From contig NZ_DKGQ01000033.1 of assembly GCF_002453355.1 (NCBI RefSeq), positions 1-33,000 on the forward strand: a stretch of DNA of 33,000 nt. The letters are read 5' to 3'. The DNA comes from Psychrobacter sp. UBA6766 (lineage in GTDB: Bacteria > Pseudomonadota > Gammaproteobacteria > Pseudomonadales > Moraxellaceae). The notes beneath the pieces are model-generated. The model worked only from the letters and a program-made list of their open reading frames with translations. It searched no databases and was not told the DNA's origin. This document shows, piece after piece, positions 24,742-33,000 of the stretch (positions are counted from its first letter, which is position 1; every line of letters begins with the position of its first letter). Both the position numbers and the translations under genes were made by a program.

Positions 24742-24761
24742 TAATTTGCCATAATTTGCCA
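24742..24761. repeat. tandem 10-bp repeat before cpdA
   Basis: TAATTTGCCA is repeated exactly twice, about 30 nt before the cpdA ATG. It could be a regulator half-site pair spaced by one helical turn, or chance. Confidence 0.45.
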
Positions 24762-24790
24762 TCGTTTTGATTGATAAGGGACTAAATTCA

Positions 24791-25642
24791 ATGCTCAGCT
24801 ACCCTGCCAACATAGTCAACACGCCAGACGGTCAGGTCAATGTGTTGCAAATTACGGATTTGCATTTATCCCTTCCCTTGTCTGCCGCTGATAAAAATTC
24901 TGGCGAAAAAAACGATAGCGCAGTGGCGATTTGCCAACACAGCTTTGAGGCGATTATCAAACAAGCATTAAGCGAAGATCGGCGCTGCGATTTAATCCTT
25001 GTTACAGGCGATTTAGTCAATCAAGTTCAAGCAGAAATTTACAATCATATTTTTGAGATATTGCAGGCCACAGGGATTCCTTTTGCTTGTATCGCTGGCA
25101 ACCATGATGTCACCGATGAAAATAACAGTGAGTTGCCATTTTTCCAGCGTGAACTTATCGCTAGAGCTGCGGACACGCGCTTATTAAACCGTCATGTTAT
25201 TGAAACTGACTATTGGCAGCTACTGCTACTAGATTCTTCTGTGACAGGTAAAGTAGAAGGGGAAGTGACGATGACCGACATCAATTGGTTATGCGAGCAG
25301 TTAGCAGCATGCGCTAAGCCTGCACTTATTGCTTTACACCATCACGTGATTCCAGTCGATTCTGACTGGATTGATCAGAATATGGTCGAAAATGCCGATA
25401 TTTTTTGGCAACGGATGGCGGCATTTGAGCATCTCAAAGTCATTATTAGTGGGCATACCCACCAAGAGCAAGTCCGTCATAGGCAAGGAGTTACCGTCTA
25501 CAGTACGCCTTCTACTTGCTATCAGTTTAAGCCCTTTGAAGATGATTTCGCTTATGATAAAAGCGCCCTGCCCGGCTATCGCTGGTTGCAATTAGCCAAC
25601 AATGGAGAGGTTGCAAGCTGGGTTGAAAGACTAGATACTTGA
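24791..25642 (+). CDS. cpdA: CpdA-type 3',5'-cyclic-AMP phosphodiesterase
   Basis: Calcineurin-like metallophosphoesterase, 283 residues, predicted to hydrolyse cAMP to AMP in the cytoplasm. The five metal-binding motifs are in order: TDLHLS (Asp23, His25), VTGDLVNQ, AGNHDV, LIALHHHVIP and SGHTHQEQ. The wording LQITDLHL and the closing YSTPSTCYQF block match CpdA. The frame opens at a TTG (24767), but the ATG at 24791 has AGGGA upstream and leaves the family N-terminus intact. The family also hydrolyses other phosphodiesters, so the cAMP substrate is a homology-based call. It is monocistronic. Confidence 0.88.
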   Translation: MLSYPANIVNTPDGQVNVLQITDLHLSLPLSAADKNSGEKNDSAVAICQHSFEAIIKQALSEDRRCDLILVTGDLVNQVQAEIYNHIFEILQATGIPFACIAGNHDVTDENNSELPFFQRELIARAADTRLLNRHVIETDYWQLLLLDSSVTGKVEGEVTMTDINWLCEQLAACAKPALIALHHHVIPVDSDWIDQNMVENADIFWQRMAAFEHLKVIISGHTHQEQVRHRQGVTVYSTPSTCYQFKPFEDDFAYDKSALPGYRWLQLANNGEVASWVERLDT

Positions 25643-26156
25643 CAACCAGTTTTATTGGCAAAAATTTGGTTAGTATTTAACTAGTATAATTCTGCCAGAG
25701 TGTGTATGTTATAGGGCTAGCTAAGATTGCTGGTTTCCACAGACAATCACTTTGAGATTGATAATTCTAGTCACTCAACCGTCAAGCTAAAAACGATAAA
25801 CAAATCATATAATAAATGATGTAAAAAACGAGAAAGGTCTAATCTTAGACAAAATTATAATAGCTAGGATGGCTAAATTGACCACAAGCTAAGTTTTCAC
25901 AGTCAGTGATTTGTCCACTTATTTAACGGCTAGCATTTAAATAAAAATGTTTATGACAATATACCTGACCATTGATAATCGATAGATCGCTAGCAGCATG
26001 TCGACATAACCGAATGTTTAGATTAGCTGTGTTACTTGTGTTACTAAGTGGTAAAACGTTTATAAAGGAGCTATTTATAGCGTTTGGTAAATTTATAACG
26101 TCTTATCTTTTGATATGTCGTTTTATTGAATTAATTTGAAAAAGTAGGATACCCAT
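25643..26156. other. gene-free stretch upstream of dksA
   Basis: 514 bp with no credible open frame. It contains two TATAAT-like hexamers (about 25684 and 25856) without convincing -35 partners, and an exact tandem 9-mer TGTGTTACT at 26028-26036 and 26037-26045. It presumably holds dksA control sequences and possibly a long leader. Confidence 0.45.
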
Positions 26157-26600
26157 ATGAGCACCCTGACCCCAAACCCGAATCCCAATGATGTAAAGTT
26201 CACCCCTTATGCCCCTGCTGAAGACGAAGATTATATGTCTGATGAGCAATTGGCGCATTTTAAGGCGATTTTATTAGACTGGAAGCACCAGCTGATTGGC
26301 GAAGCGGATCGTACCAAGACTTATATTCAAGATGAGTCCAGTGCCATGCCAGATATCAATGATCGCGCCACTCAAGAAGAAGAGTTTGCTTTAACCTTGC
26401 GAACGCGTGATCGTGAGCGCAAGCTGATTCGTAAAATCGACAAATCTATTGCCGAAATTGAAAATGAGGATTATGGATTTTGCGAAACTTGCGGCGTTGA
26501 GATTGGCTTGCGTCGTCTTGAAGCTCGTCCAACCGCGACCCAGTGCATTGACTGCAAAACTTTATCTGAGATTAAAGAGCGTCAAAACCAAGGCGCGTAA
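26157..26600 (+). CDS. dksA: RNA polymerase-binding transcription factor DksA
   Basis: Binds the RNA polymerase secondary channel and works with ppGpp to tune rRNA and amino-acid promoters. The 147-residue protein has the coiled coil (DEQLAHFKAILLDWKHQL to RDRERKLIRKIDKSI) whose tip carries Asp66 and Asp69 (MPDINDRATQEE), equivalent to E. coli Asp71/Asp74. It also has the four-Cys zinc finger Cys109, Cys112, Cys130, Cys133. All functional residues are present. AGGA lies 7 nt before the ATG. gluQ follows after a terminator, the usual neighbour of dksA. Confidence 0.98.
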   Translation: MSTLTPNPNPNDVKFTPYAPAEDEDYMSDEQLAHFKAILLDWKHQLIGEADRTKTYIQDESSAMPDINDRATQEEEFALTLRTRDRERKLIRKIDKSIAEIENEDYGFCETCGVEIGLRRLEARPTATQCIDCKTLSEIKERQNQGA

Positions 26601-26641
26601 ATCCAGCCAGTTTAATAGTCATTAATCATTTAACTATCAAT

Positions 26642-26677
26642 ACGAGCGGCCATTTATTGGTCGCTCGTCGCGTTTTT
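26642..26677 (+). terminator. terminator after dksA
   Basis: ACGAGCGGCCA (26642-26652) pairs with TGGTCGCTCGT (26658-26668) with one G-T pair and a 5-nt loop. CGCG and a T5 run follow. It limits read-through into gluQ. Confidence 0.85.
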
Positions 26678-26828
26678 ATAGCGCTATTTTTCATTAAATA
26701 GCTTTTACTTGTTGACACGTCACTAACAAAATACGCATATTTGATAAATATCTTTTTATCATCATCTTATTTATTCTATCTATTTCTATTCTTGACAAGT
26801 ATCTATTTTGAAAACTCTTTCCACCTCT

Positions 26829-27788
26829 ATGGCAAATACCCCTATTAACCCTACTCTACCCCAACCTATCGGTCGTTTTGCGCCTTCGCCAACGGGAGAG
26901 CTACATCTTGGGTCATTAACAACGGCACTGGCCAGCTTTTGCCATATCAAGTCCATTGGTGGTAAATGGCTACTGCGTATCGAAGACACTGATACCGAAC
27001 GCTGTGATAGACAGTTTACTGAGCAGATTTTAATTGATTTAGAAGTACTCGGTCTGCACTGGGACGACGATGTCATTTATCAATCTGAGCGCCTCGATAT
27101 TTATAACGATTATTTATCATCAAGTCTCTATCCGCTGACTTATGGTTGTCAGTGCTCGCGTAAAAGTCTTGAGCGTTACTGGGAGCAAAAAGCGGTCGGA
27201 GAAAGTACTGATGCTCAGCAAGCGAGCCAAAAACTACTCAATAGACAACGCTATCCGCGCTGCTGTCTAAATGCTGGGTTCAATAAAGAACAAAATAAGC
27301 TGCGTATTCAGATGCCAGACTACCGAATTGGCTTTCAAGATGGCATTCAAGGTTTGCAGTGGGACAATCCGCAGCAGACACTAGGGGACATGGTCGTGCG
27401 TCGCCAAGATGGGATGATTAACTATATCTTAGCTGCCAGTGTTGATGATGGCCTGCAAGGCGTCACCCATATTATGCGCGGCTTAGATATTTTGCCGATG
27501 ACGACCGGGCAAATCAGCATCATGCATGCGGCGCGCTTGCCAACTATCGACCATTGGTATCATTTGCCATTAATATGCAACCCTGATGGTCAAAAACTGT
27601 CTAAACAAAACCTTGCTCAGCCGATTGACACTCGTGACCCAAGTCAGCTAATTACTCATGCTTTACAGCTATTACAGCAGCCTGAGGTCGATAGCGATAC
27701 GCCAACACGTATGCTTGCCCAAGCGGTTGCGCAGTGGGACAACTCACCATTACGAAATATGCAGACTTTAAATATGCCTAGCGTTTAA
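26829..27788 (+). CDS. gluQ: glutamyl-Q tRNA(Asp) synthetase
   Basis: A truncated glutamyl-tRNA synthetase paralog that attaches glutamate to queuosine at position 34 of tRNA(Asp). The 319-residue protein has the catalytic domain only, with RFAPSPTGELHLGSLTTALA (HIGH-type signature HLGS) and QKLSKQN (KMSKS-type), and no anticodon-binding domain. Zinc-ligand candidates are the Cys pair of YGCQCSRKSLERY and the Cys pair in YPRCC. It sits next to dksA, as in E. coli. The frame reaches a TTG at 26808; the ATG at 26829 begins a more usual N-terminus. No ribosome binding site is evident at either. Confidence 0.95.
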   Translation: MANTPINPTLPQPIGRFAPSPTGELHLGSLTTALASFCHIKSIGGKWLLRIEDTDTERCDRQFTEQILIDLEVLGLHWDDDVIYQSERLDIYNDYLSSSLYPLTYGCQCSRKSLERYWEQKAVGESTDAQQASQKLLNRQRYPRCCLNAGFNKEQNKLRIQMPDYRIGFQDGIQGLQWDNPQQTLGDMVVRRQDGMINYILAASVDDGLQGVTHIMRGLDILPMTTGQISIMHAARLPTIDHWYHLPLICNPDGQKLSKQNLAQPIDTRDPSQLITHALQLLQQPEVDSDTPTRMLAQAVAQWDNSPLRNMQTLNMPSV

Positions 27789-27812
27789 TAAAATAGCTCT
27801 AGGCTTTAATAG

Positions 27813-27842
27813 AAAAAACGCCGCGATGAGCGACGCTTTTTT
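27813..27842. terminator. terminator between convergent gluQ and ftsW
   Basis: An A6 run and CGCCGC (27813-27824) face GCGACG and a T6 run (27830-27842). Pairing is better on the minus strand, where the mismatch becomes a G-T pair. It probably stops the ftsW transcript and possibly gluQ. Confidence 0.72.
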
Positions 27843-27905
27843 ATATTGAATGGCTAGAATGGATTAAACTAACAAAAAGTATGTATCCATTTATCATTAA
27901 ATAAC

Positions 27906-29102
27906 TTAATAATAACGGCACTGGCTTTTTTCGATCTCAGGGCTTTCTTTGTGAATTTTGAGTAGCACGGCTACCATGACTAAGCTAATCAACATCGATG
28001 AGCCACCGTAACTAAAAAACGGCATGGTCAGACCTTTCGTCGGAATCGCACCCATATTCATTGCTGCATTAATAATCGTCTGAGCAATAAACACCACTGC
28101 AATACCAAAAGCAGTATAGCTCATGCGCATTTGGCGACGTTTTAGAGCGTTATAGCTGATGCGCATCGCACTACCAATAATCAGCGCTTCAAAGATTAAG
28201 ATCATCGTGACCCCAACGAAGCCTAATTCCTCACCGGTAATTGCTAATAAAAAATCCGTGTGCGCCTCTGGTAAATGCGACAGTTTTTGTACGCTTTCAC
28301 CATAACCGACGCCCGTAAACTGACCACGGCCAAAGGCAATTAAGCTGCGTGCCAACTGATAGTCGGTATCTTGTACGTCATCAAAGGGATCCAAAAACGA
28401 CATCACCCGTACGAGACGATATTGAACGGTTGCCACCATTAATACGGCTCCGCCAACGGCAACGGCACCAAGTGCAATAAATTGCTTGTAAGGCGCGCCA
28501 GCAATATAAAATATCGCAAAAACGGTGCCAATAATCACCACAAATGAACCAAAATCTGGCTGTGCTAATAAAAGGACAGTGATTAAACCAACCACTAAAG
28601 CAATGCGTAAAAACCCATCCCAGCCATTACGCACCTCAAATGAGCGCCGAACCACAAAGTCTGAAACAAATACAATCATCACCAATTTGGCAAGCTCTGC
28701 GACCTGAAAGTTAAAACCACCCAGACTTAACCAACGCTTTGAGCCGTTAATGGGCGTACTAAATAAAGTAGCAAATAACAATAACCCCGTGATGGCCAAG
28801 AGCATAAACTGAGTTTCGGTTTTATAAAGCCTTTTTAGCGATACCGCTTTATAGGAAATACCGGCGATGAACAGTCCAATCGCCATGTATAAAAGCTGAT
28901 TATAAAAGAAATGCAGCTCGCTCATGCCGCGACTAAGAGCAAATGGGATAGAAGCAGAAGCCACCATCAATAAGCTGAGCACCAACATACAGCCGACGCT
29001 TGCTAATAAAATGGCGCGCGCTGAGGGCATGGAGAGAACGCCATCTGAGCCAGTAGTTCGCGGCGATTGAGAGTTTGATCGAAAAAAAGTAGAAAGCGCC
29101 AT
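27906..29102 (-). CDS. ftsW: cell-division peptidoglycan polymerase FtsW
   Basis: SEDS-family glycosyltransferase that works with FtsI at the septum. From the ATG at 29102 the protein has 398 residues, with a short cytoplasmic N-terminus and about ten membrane helices. Family signatures are GSKRWLSLGGFNFQVAELAK, LLAQPDFGSFVVI, the catalytic-loop Asp region PDFG, LPEAHTDFLLAITGEELGF, and GAIPTKGLTMPFFSYGGSS near the C-terminus. The frame extends to a GTG at 29153 with a basic N-terminal addition; neither start has a good ribosome binding site. It follows murD, the usual dcw-cluster order, but with a 335-nt spacer. RodA is the main alternative; the murD neighbour favours FtsW. Confidence 0.93.
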   Translation of the reverse strand: MALSTFFRSNSQSPRTTGSDGVLSMPSARAILLASVGCMLVLSLLMVASASIPFALSRGMSELHFFYNQLLYMAIGLFIAGISYKAVSLKRLYKTETQFMLLAITGLLLFATLFSTPINGSKRWLSLGGFNFQVAELAKLVMIVFVSDFVVRRSFEVRNGWDGFLRIALVVGLITVLLLAQPDFGSFVVIIGTVFAIFYIAGAPYKQFIALGAVAVGGAVLMVATVQYRLVRVMSFLDPFDDVQDTDYQLARSLIAFGRGQFTGVGYGESVQKLSHLPEAHTDFLLAITGEELGFVGVTMILIFEALIIGSAMRISYNALKRRQMRMSYTAFGIAVVFIAQTIINAAMNMGAIPTKGLTMPFFSYGGSSMLISLVMVAVLLKIHKESPEIEKSQCRYY

Positions 29103-29134
29103 AATTTTATATACACTAGCAAACAAGAAAACAC

Positions 29135-29151
29135 GGCGTTTATAAAACGCC
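29135..29151 (-). terminator. small hairpin just upstream of ftsW (possible attenuator)
   Basis: GGCGTTT (29135-29141) and AAACGCC (29145-29151) pair with a 3-nt loop. On the minus strand a T-rich stretch (GTGTTTTCTTG) follows. It sits about 30 nt before the ftsW ATG, so it could reduce read-through from murD. Confidence 0.4.
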
Positions 29152-29437
29152 ACCGTTTAAAAAAATAAAGTCAATTTTATCCAATAGATAATAGCAGACA
29201 GCAAAGCGACGACAAACCATGAGTTTTAACCGTTTAACTTATTAATATTACTATTCACAGCGGTTTGCAAATCGTTTATCGCCTGCTTTACTACCTATTT
29301 GACAGTAGCAGCAATTTATAAGCAAAACAATCATTTATCAAAAAATGCCTACCATTTTATAACGCTAAGCCAAACCGCTTAAAATCTAACGACCATGCTA
29401 CCTCGCGCCAACATATCTTATGAAGCGTCAAGATGCC

Positions 29438-30856
29438 TTATGAGGCCTTGTCTAATTGGTTAACCAGCTGACTAAAGTACTTGCCGCGTTCCGCAAAACC
29501 ACTAAACTGATCGAAGCTGGCGCAAGCAGGGGATAAGAGCACCGCTTGTACTTGTGATAGACTGCTTTTTGTGACTTGCTGAATCGTTGCGAAAGCGCCT
29601 TCTAGCGTCTGGCATTGATGCATAGAGACGTCATCATCGTTGATACCTGCTTCGCGTAGATGTTGCTCAATCTGCTGGCTATCTTCGCCAATAAACAATA
29701 CTTGACTGACGTATTGATTGATAAATGGTGTTAATTCACCAAATTTCTGGCCTTTACCTTGACCACCTAAAATCAATAACAGTTTACCATCTTTGGGCGC
29801 GTATACTGCCCCTAAGCCTTCGACAGCAGCCATCGTTGAGCCAATGTTGGTACCTTTAGAGTCATTAAAATAATCAATGCCATCGACCGTAGCAACATAC
29901 TCGCAGCGATGCTCAAGTCCTGTAAAGTTCTGCAAGGTGTTCAGCATACTATCAAGCGGTAAACCTGCCAACTCGCCAAGTGCCAAAGCTGCTTGGGCAT
30001 TGAGTAAATTGTGACGACCTTTAATACGCAGTTTATCCGCCGATAGCAAGCGCTCCGTCCCGCGTGCCAGATACGTCCGCCCTTCTGAGTCGGTAATCAG
30101 GCCATACTGACCGTTGTCAGGGGCGTGAATACCCGTGCTCAAGCGTGGCAAATTATCTGCCACCAATGGGCGCGTCAAAGCATCTTCACGATTGATCACC
30201 ACCGACTTAGCACCTTGAAAAATACGATGCTTGGCTTGATGGTAGCCAAGCATATCGCCATGACGATCTAAATGATCAGGCGACATGTTGAGTACCGTTG
30301 CTACTTGCGCGCCTAAACTGCTCACGGTTTCTAATTGGAAGCTCGATAGCTCGATAACGGCTAACTCCATCTCGCTATTCGACAGCAAACTTAGGGCTGG
30401 CACGCCAATATTGCCGCCAACACCAACATTGACCCCAGCATCCGCCGCCATTTGGCCAACCAATGTCGTCACGGTACTTTTAGCGTTAGAGCCAGTAATC
30501 GCTACAATCGGTACGCGGCACGCTTCACAAAATAGCTGAATGTCGCTAACAACGGGAATATTAGCGTCTCTTGCGGCGGCAACCGCTGGGGTCTTTAAGG
30601 AGATACCCGGGCTGATGATAATTCGCGCAGCTTGTTGCAATAAATCAGCATCTATCGATCCAAACTGACGAATCTCAACAGCAGCAGGCAACTGCTCTGC
30701 TAAAGTGGGATTAGCCTGATTGTCGGTCACAGCGACTTGGTAGCCTTGCGCGGTCAAATAATTTGCCACCGACAATCCCGATTGCCCCAAACCGACCACG
30801 ATTTGTAAACCACTGCCTTTATGAAGTAAGGCTTCTGTTGCGGTGCTGGTGGTCAT
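29438..30856 (-). CDS. murD: UDP-N-acetylmuramoylalanine--D-glutamate ligase
   Basis: Cytoplasmic Mur ligase adding D-Glu to UDP-MurNAc-L-Ala with ATP. The 472-residue protein has the N-terminal UDP-binding Rossmann part (VVGLGQSGLSVANYLTAQG), the ATP loop GSNAKSTVTTLVG, LAVIELSSFQLET, NMSPDHLDRHG, the central-domain HNLLNAQAALALGE, YFNDSKGTNIGS, and the C-terminal LLSPACASFDQFSGFAERG. The Ala in GSNAKST replaces the Gly of E. coli and is, to my knowledge, also found in Pseudomonas. AAGGA lies 8 nt before the ATG. ftsW follows on the same strand. Confidence 0.98.
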   Translation of the reverse strand: MTTSTATEALLHKGSGLQIVVGLGQSGLSVANYLTAQGYQVAVTDNQANPTLAEQLPAAVEIRQFGSIDADLLQQAARIIISPGISLKTPAVAAARDANIPVVSDIQLFCEACRVPIVAITGSNAKSTVTTLVGQMAADAGVNVGVGGNIGVPALSLLSNSEMELAVIELSSFQLETVSSLGAQVATVLNMSPDHLDRHGDMLGYHQAKHRIFQGAKSVVINREDALTRPLVADNLPRLSTGIHAPDNGQYGLITDSEGRTYLARGTERLLSADKLRIKGRHNLLNAQAALALGELAGLPLDSMLNTLQNFTGLEHRCEYVATVDGIDYFNDSKGTNIGSTMAAVEGLGAVYAPKDGKLLLILGGQGKGQKFGELTPFINQYVSQVLFIGEDSQQIEQHLREAGINDDDVSMHQCQTLEGAFATIQQVTKSSLSQVQAVLLSPACASFDQFSGFAERGKYFSQLVNQLDKAS

Positions 30857-31005
30857 ATTTATTCCTTCTCTCTATTAGACGAACAAAATTGTTTCAAGCA
30901 TCTCGACTTTAAATGATCAGCATCATAATGACGTCGCCCAGATTTCGGTACGGGTTTTTTCAGACTTTGTATTATTATGCGCCTGTTTTTATATTGCGGC
31001 GCTAA

Positions 31006-31014
31006 TGCTATAAT
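31006..31014 (+). promoter_or_regulatory. extended -10 promoter toward sulP
   Basis: TGCTATAAT (31006-31014) is a perfect extended -10 element. A poor TTTTTA -35 lies 17 nt upstream. Transcription would start near 31021, about 390 nt before the sulP ATG. Confidence 0.55.
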
Positions 31015-31020
31015 AGCCGC

Positions 31021-31386
31021 CTTAATAGGAACCGCTACAATAGTTAGCGCTATTTTAACCAAATCTTCAATCTAGCATTTTAGTTTAGCATGTTGTCACA
31101 CTTATCGCGCTATTGTCATCTTTCTTTCGCCACGTTTTTTATGCTGAGAAGGTATGACAGGCAACCTCTACTCTATATTTTGGCGTTTTCGTCTCACAAT
31201 ATAGTTATCTTCTTCTACCGCTGCATTTCACGGCAAACACTTATTCATTATTCTAAGGACTGTTCTTTTATTGACTAAGGGTGACGGTCTGGGTAACGCC
31301 GCTATAAAAGTGGATAAATAGTTAGTCTCGATACAATCATTTTAGTGCGACGCTTTATTGCGAGATCATAAATGATTGTTTTTTTT
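31021..31386 (+). other. long leader or small RNA upstream of sulP
   Basis: The stretch between the extended -10 element and the hairpin at 31333-31386 has no convincing coding frame (one 62-codon frame lacks a ribosome binding site). It could be a sulP leader controlled by termination or a separate small RNA. No known riboswitch class was recognised. Confidence 0.35.
31333..31386 (+). terminator. terminator-like hairpin before sulP
   Basis: ACAATCATTT (31333-31342) and AAATGATTGT (31370-31379) are exact inverted copies, followed by a T8 run (31379-31386). The 27-nt loop can hold a small CGC/GCG hairpin. It ends 25 nt before the sulP ATG. Confidence 0.68.
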
Positions 31387-31411
31387 GTCTCTAACCCTAT
31401 ACAGTTTACTT

Positions 31412-32911
31412 ATGACATCTTTTTTTGGCAGTTTACGTGAAGAATGGTTTTCCAATATTCGCGGTGATACCTTATCAGGTTTAGTAGTCGCACTGGCCCT
31501 GATTCCAGAAGCGATTGCCTTTTCTATTATCGCTGGTGTCGACCCAAAAGTCGGCTTGTATGCGTCATTTTGCATTGCCGTGGTCATCAGTTTTGTCGGT
31601 GGACGTCCGGCTATGATTTCAGCGGCAACCGGAGCGATGGCACTGGTGATGGTTGATTTGGTCGCCGAGCATGGATTGCAATACTTGCTTGCCGCCACTT
31701 TACTCTGCGGCGTCATTCAGATAATCATGGGTATCTTAAAGCTTGGTAACTTAATGCGCTTTGTATCGCGCTCAGTGGTTATTGGCTTTGTGAATGCGCT
31801 AGCGATTTTGATATTTGCCGCCCAGCTCCCTGAGCTGAACCCGATGACTGAGCGTGTCGGTATGACGGTTTACCTCATGACGGCGGCAGGCTTAGCGATT
31901 ATCTATTTGTTTCCGCTGCTTCCTAAAATTGGTCGTGTGATTCCATCACCGCTGATTTGTATCGTTGGCTTGACCGCTGTTGCAATGTATTTGAATCTTG
32001 ATATTCGCAACGTCGGTAGTATGGGCGATCTGCCCGATTCTTTACCGGTATTTTTATTGCCTGATATTCCGCTGAACTTTGACACCTTGCTCATTATCGC
32101 GCCTTATTCTATCGCACTTGCTATCGTCGGTTTATTAGAATCTATGATGACTGCGACCATCGTCGATGAATTAACCGATACGCCGAGTGACAAAAACCGC
32201 GAGTGCCGTGGTCAAGGAATGGCCAACGTGGTGTCAGGATTCTTTGGCGGAATGGCAGGTTGCGCGATGATTGGACAATCAATGATTAATGTTAAATCTG
32301 GCGGCCGTACGCGTTTATCAACACTTATCGCTGGCGTGGTGCTGCTCATCTTGGTGGTATTTTTAAGTGAATGGGTCAGCCAAATCCCGATGGCTGCACT
32401 CGTCGCGGTGATGATTATGGTTTCTATTGGCACTTTTAATTGGCAATCTATTCGTGAATTTAAAACCCACCCGCTGTCCTTTAATATTGTTATGCTCGCG
32501 ACTGTTTTGACCACCGTCTTTACCCATAATTTAGCATACGGCGTTGGGGTTGGGGTGCTGCTATCCGCATTGGCGTTTGCCAATAAAATTGGTCAATTCT
32601 TAACGGTCTTTAGTGAGTATGATGACAGTAGTAACACCCGCTATTACTACGTGCAAGGTCAGGTTTTCTTTGCGTCGACGACACAGTTTTTGCAGAGTTT
32701 TGATACCAAAGAGGCCTTGGATAGCGTCCAAATCGATGTCAGTCAAGCTCACTTTTGGGATGTCAGTGCCGTCGATACCTTGGACAAGTTGGTTATCCGC
32801 TTGCAGCGCGAAGGCATTGATGTCAAGGTGGTCGGGCTTAACAGCGCCAGCCGTACCCTTATCGATCGCTTTTCGATTCATGACCGCCGAGACATTGGTC
32901 TCTTAGATTAA
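31412..32911 (+). CDS. SulP-family inorganic anion transporter with STAS domain
   Basis: Inner-membrane anion transporter of the SLC26/SulP family, 499 residues. The N-terminal blocks GDTLSGLVVALALIPEAIAF and GVDPKVGLYASF are the SulP signature. About a dozen hydrophobic segments follow, and GLLESMMTATIVDELTDT and GGMAGCAMIGQSMINVKSGG are conserved mid-protein motifs. A cytoplasmic STAS domain begins near residue 410 (YYYVQGQVFFASTTQFLQSF, with FWDVSAVDTLDKLV). Substrate may be sulfate, bicarbonate or a dicarboxylate; sequence does not decide. The frame opens at a TTG (31376) overlapping the hairpin, so I chose the ATG at 31412, which has a weak ribosome binding site. No cysteine-biosynthesis gene or carbonic anhydrase lies beside it in the window. 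Confidence 0.92.
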   Translation: MTSFFGSLREEWFSNIRGDTLSGLVVALALIPEAIAFSIIAGVDPKVGLYASFCIAVVISFVGGRPAMISAATGAMALVMVDLVAEHGLQYLLAATLLCGVIQIIMGILKLGNLMRFVSRSVVIGFVNALAILIFAAQLPELNPMTERVGMTVYLMTAAGLAIIYLFPLLPKIGRVIPSPLICIVGLTAVAMYLNLDIRNVGSMGDLPDSLPVFLLPDIPLNFDTLLIIAPYSIALAIVGLLESMMTATIVDELTDTPSDKNRECRGQGMANVVSGFFGGMAGCAMIGQSMINVKSGGRTRLSTLIAGVVLLILVVFLSEWVSQIPMAALVAVMIMVSIGTFNWQSIREFKTHPLSFNIVMLATVLTTVFTHNLAYGVGVGVLLSALAFANKIGQFLTVFSEYDDSSNTRYYYVQGQVFFASTTQFLQSFDTKEALDSVQIDVSQAHFWDVSAVDTLDKLVIRLQREGIDVKVVGLNSASRTLIDRFSIHDRRDIGLLD

Positions 32912-33000
32912 GCAAAACAGTAGTAGTGTTATTAAGCTAATAGCAATAATGTCTTTATTCATCCGTAATTGTATTGGTATATAAAATCAGGCTCGCTGGT

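Noticed and set aside
30460..30500. Gly-to-Ala change in the MurD ATP loop (GSNAKST)
   Set aside because: As far as I recall this is normal in Pseudomonas-like MurD and not a defect.
30859..31062. 67-codon minus-strand frame upstream of murD
   Set aside because: No ribosome binding site; it overlaps the murD leader and the divergent promoter, with no recognisable protein features.
31090..31278. 62-codon plus-strand frame upstream of sulP
   Set aside because: No ribosome binding site, no domain-like pattern, and a composition like translated AT-rich spacer.
1..33000. CRISPR arrays, tRNA or rRNA genes, prophage or IS transposases
   Set aside because: I looked for regular spaced repeats, T-loop-like motifs and transposase or integrase frames and saw none.

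Overview
The window is a compact, gamma-proteobacterial housekeeping segment of moderately low GC. Gene content and protein wording point to Moraxellaceae, most likely Psychrobacter. The clearest clue is a BfmR/BfmS two-component pair that reads almost like the Acinetobacter proteins. The rpsP-rimM-trmD-rplS operon, an F1Fo ATP synthase operon, dksA-gluQ and murD-ftsW fit the same assignment. No phage, IS transposase, CRISPR array, tRNA or rRNA was recognised.

Layout. 1-922 (+): the 3' end of thyA, then folA (dTMP and tetrahydrofolate supply). 1007-2851 (-): uvrC. 2814-3183 (-): a probable frameshifted small membrane protein. 3476-4045 (+): a DUF4442 hotdog-fold protein. 4266-6738 (-): rpsP-rimM-trmD-rplS. 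6739-7293: a gene-free stretch with two inverted-repeat elements that look like dispersed intergenic repeats. 7294-8769 (+): an EnvZ-type sensor kinase with no regulator beside it. 8854-11759 (-): bfmR, bfmS and a 59-residue one-TM protein. 12415-20745 (-): atpI-B-E-F-H-A-G-D-C. 21081-24553: the zinc uptake locus, with znuA divergent from zur-znuC-znuB around a palindromic Zur box. 24791-25642 (+): a CpdA-like phosphodiesterase. 26157-27788 (+): dksA and gluQ. 27906-30856 (-): murD-ftsW. 31412-32911 (+): a SulP anion transporter with a STAS domain.

How the genes work together. Most are core functions: folate and dTMP, nucleotide excision repair, ribosome and tRNA maturation, envelope stress signalling, oxidative phosphorylation, zinc homeostasis, cAMP and ppGpp-linked regulation, and peptidoglycan synthesis. 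The znu locus is a self-contained regulon. The Zur repressor is made beside its own targets, and one operator sits between the divergent znuA and zur units.

I found no convincing undescribed multi-gene system. The points most worth a second look are non-coding or structural: the paired inverted repeats upstream of rpsP; a strong terminator between bfmR and bfmS; a terminator-like hairpin in a roughly 360-nt sulP leader; the unusually long gaps inside the atp operon (atpI-atpB and atpA-atpG); a 30-residue insertion in AtpH; and the frameshifted membrane gene. Several genes have a longer open frame beginning at an upstream TTG or GTG; there I chose the internal ATG, and the choice is explained in the entry.
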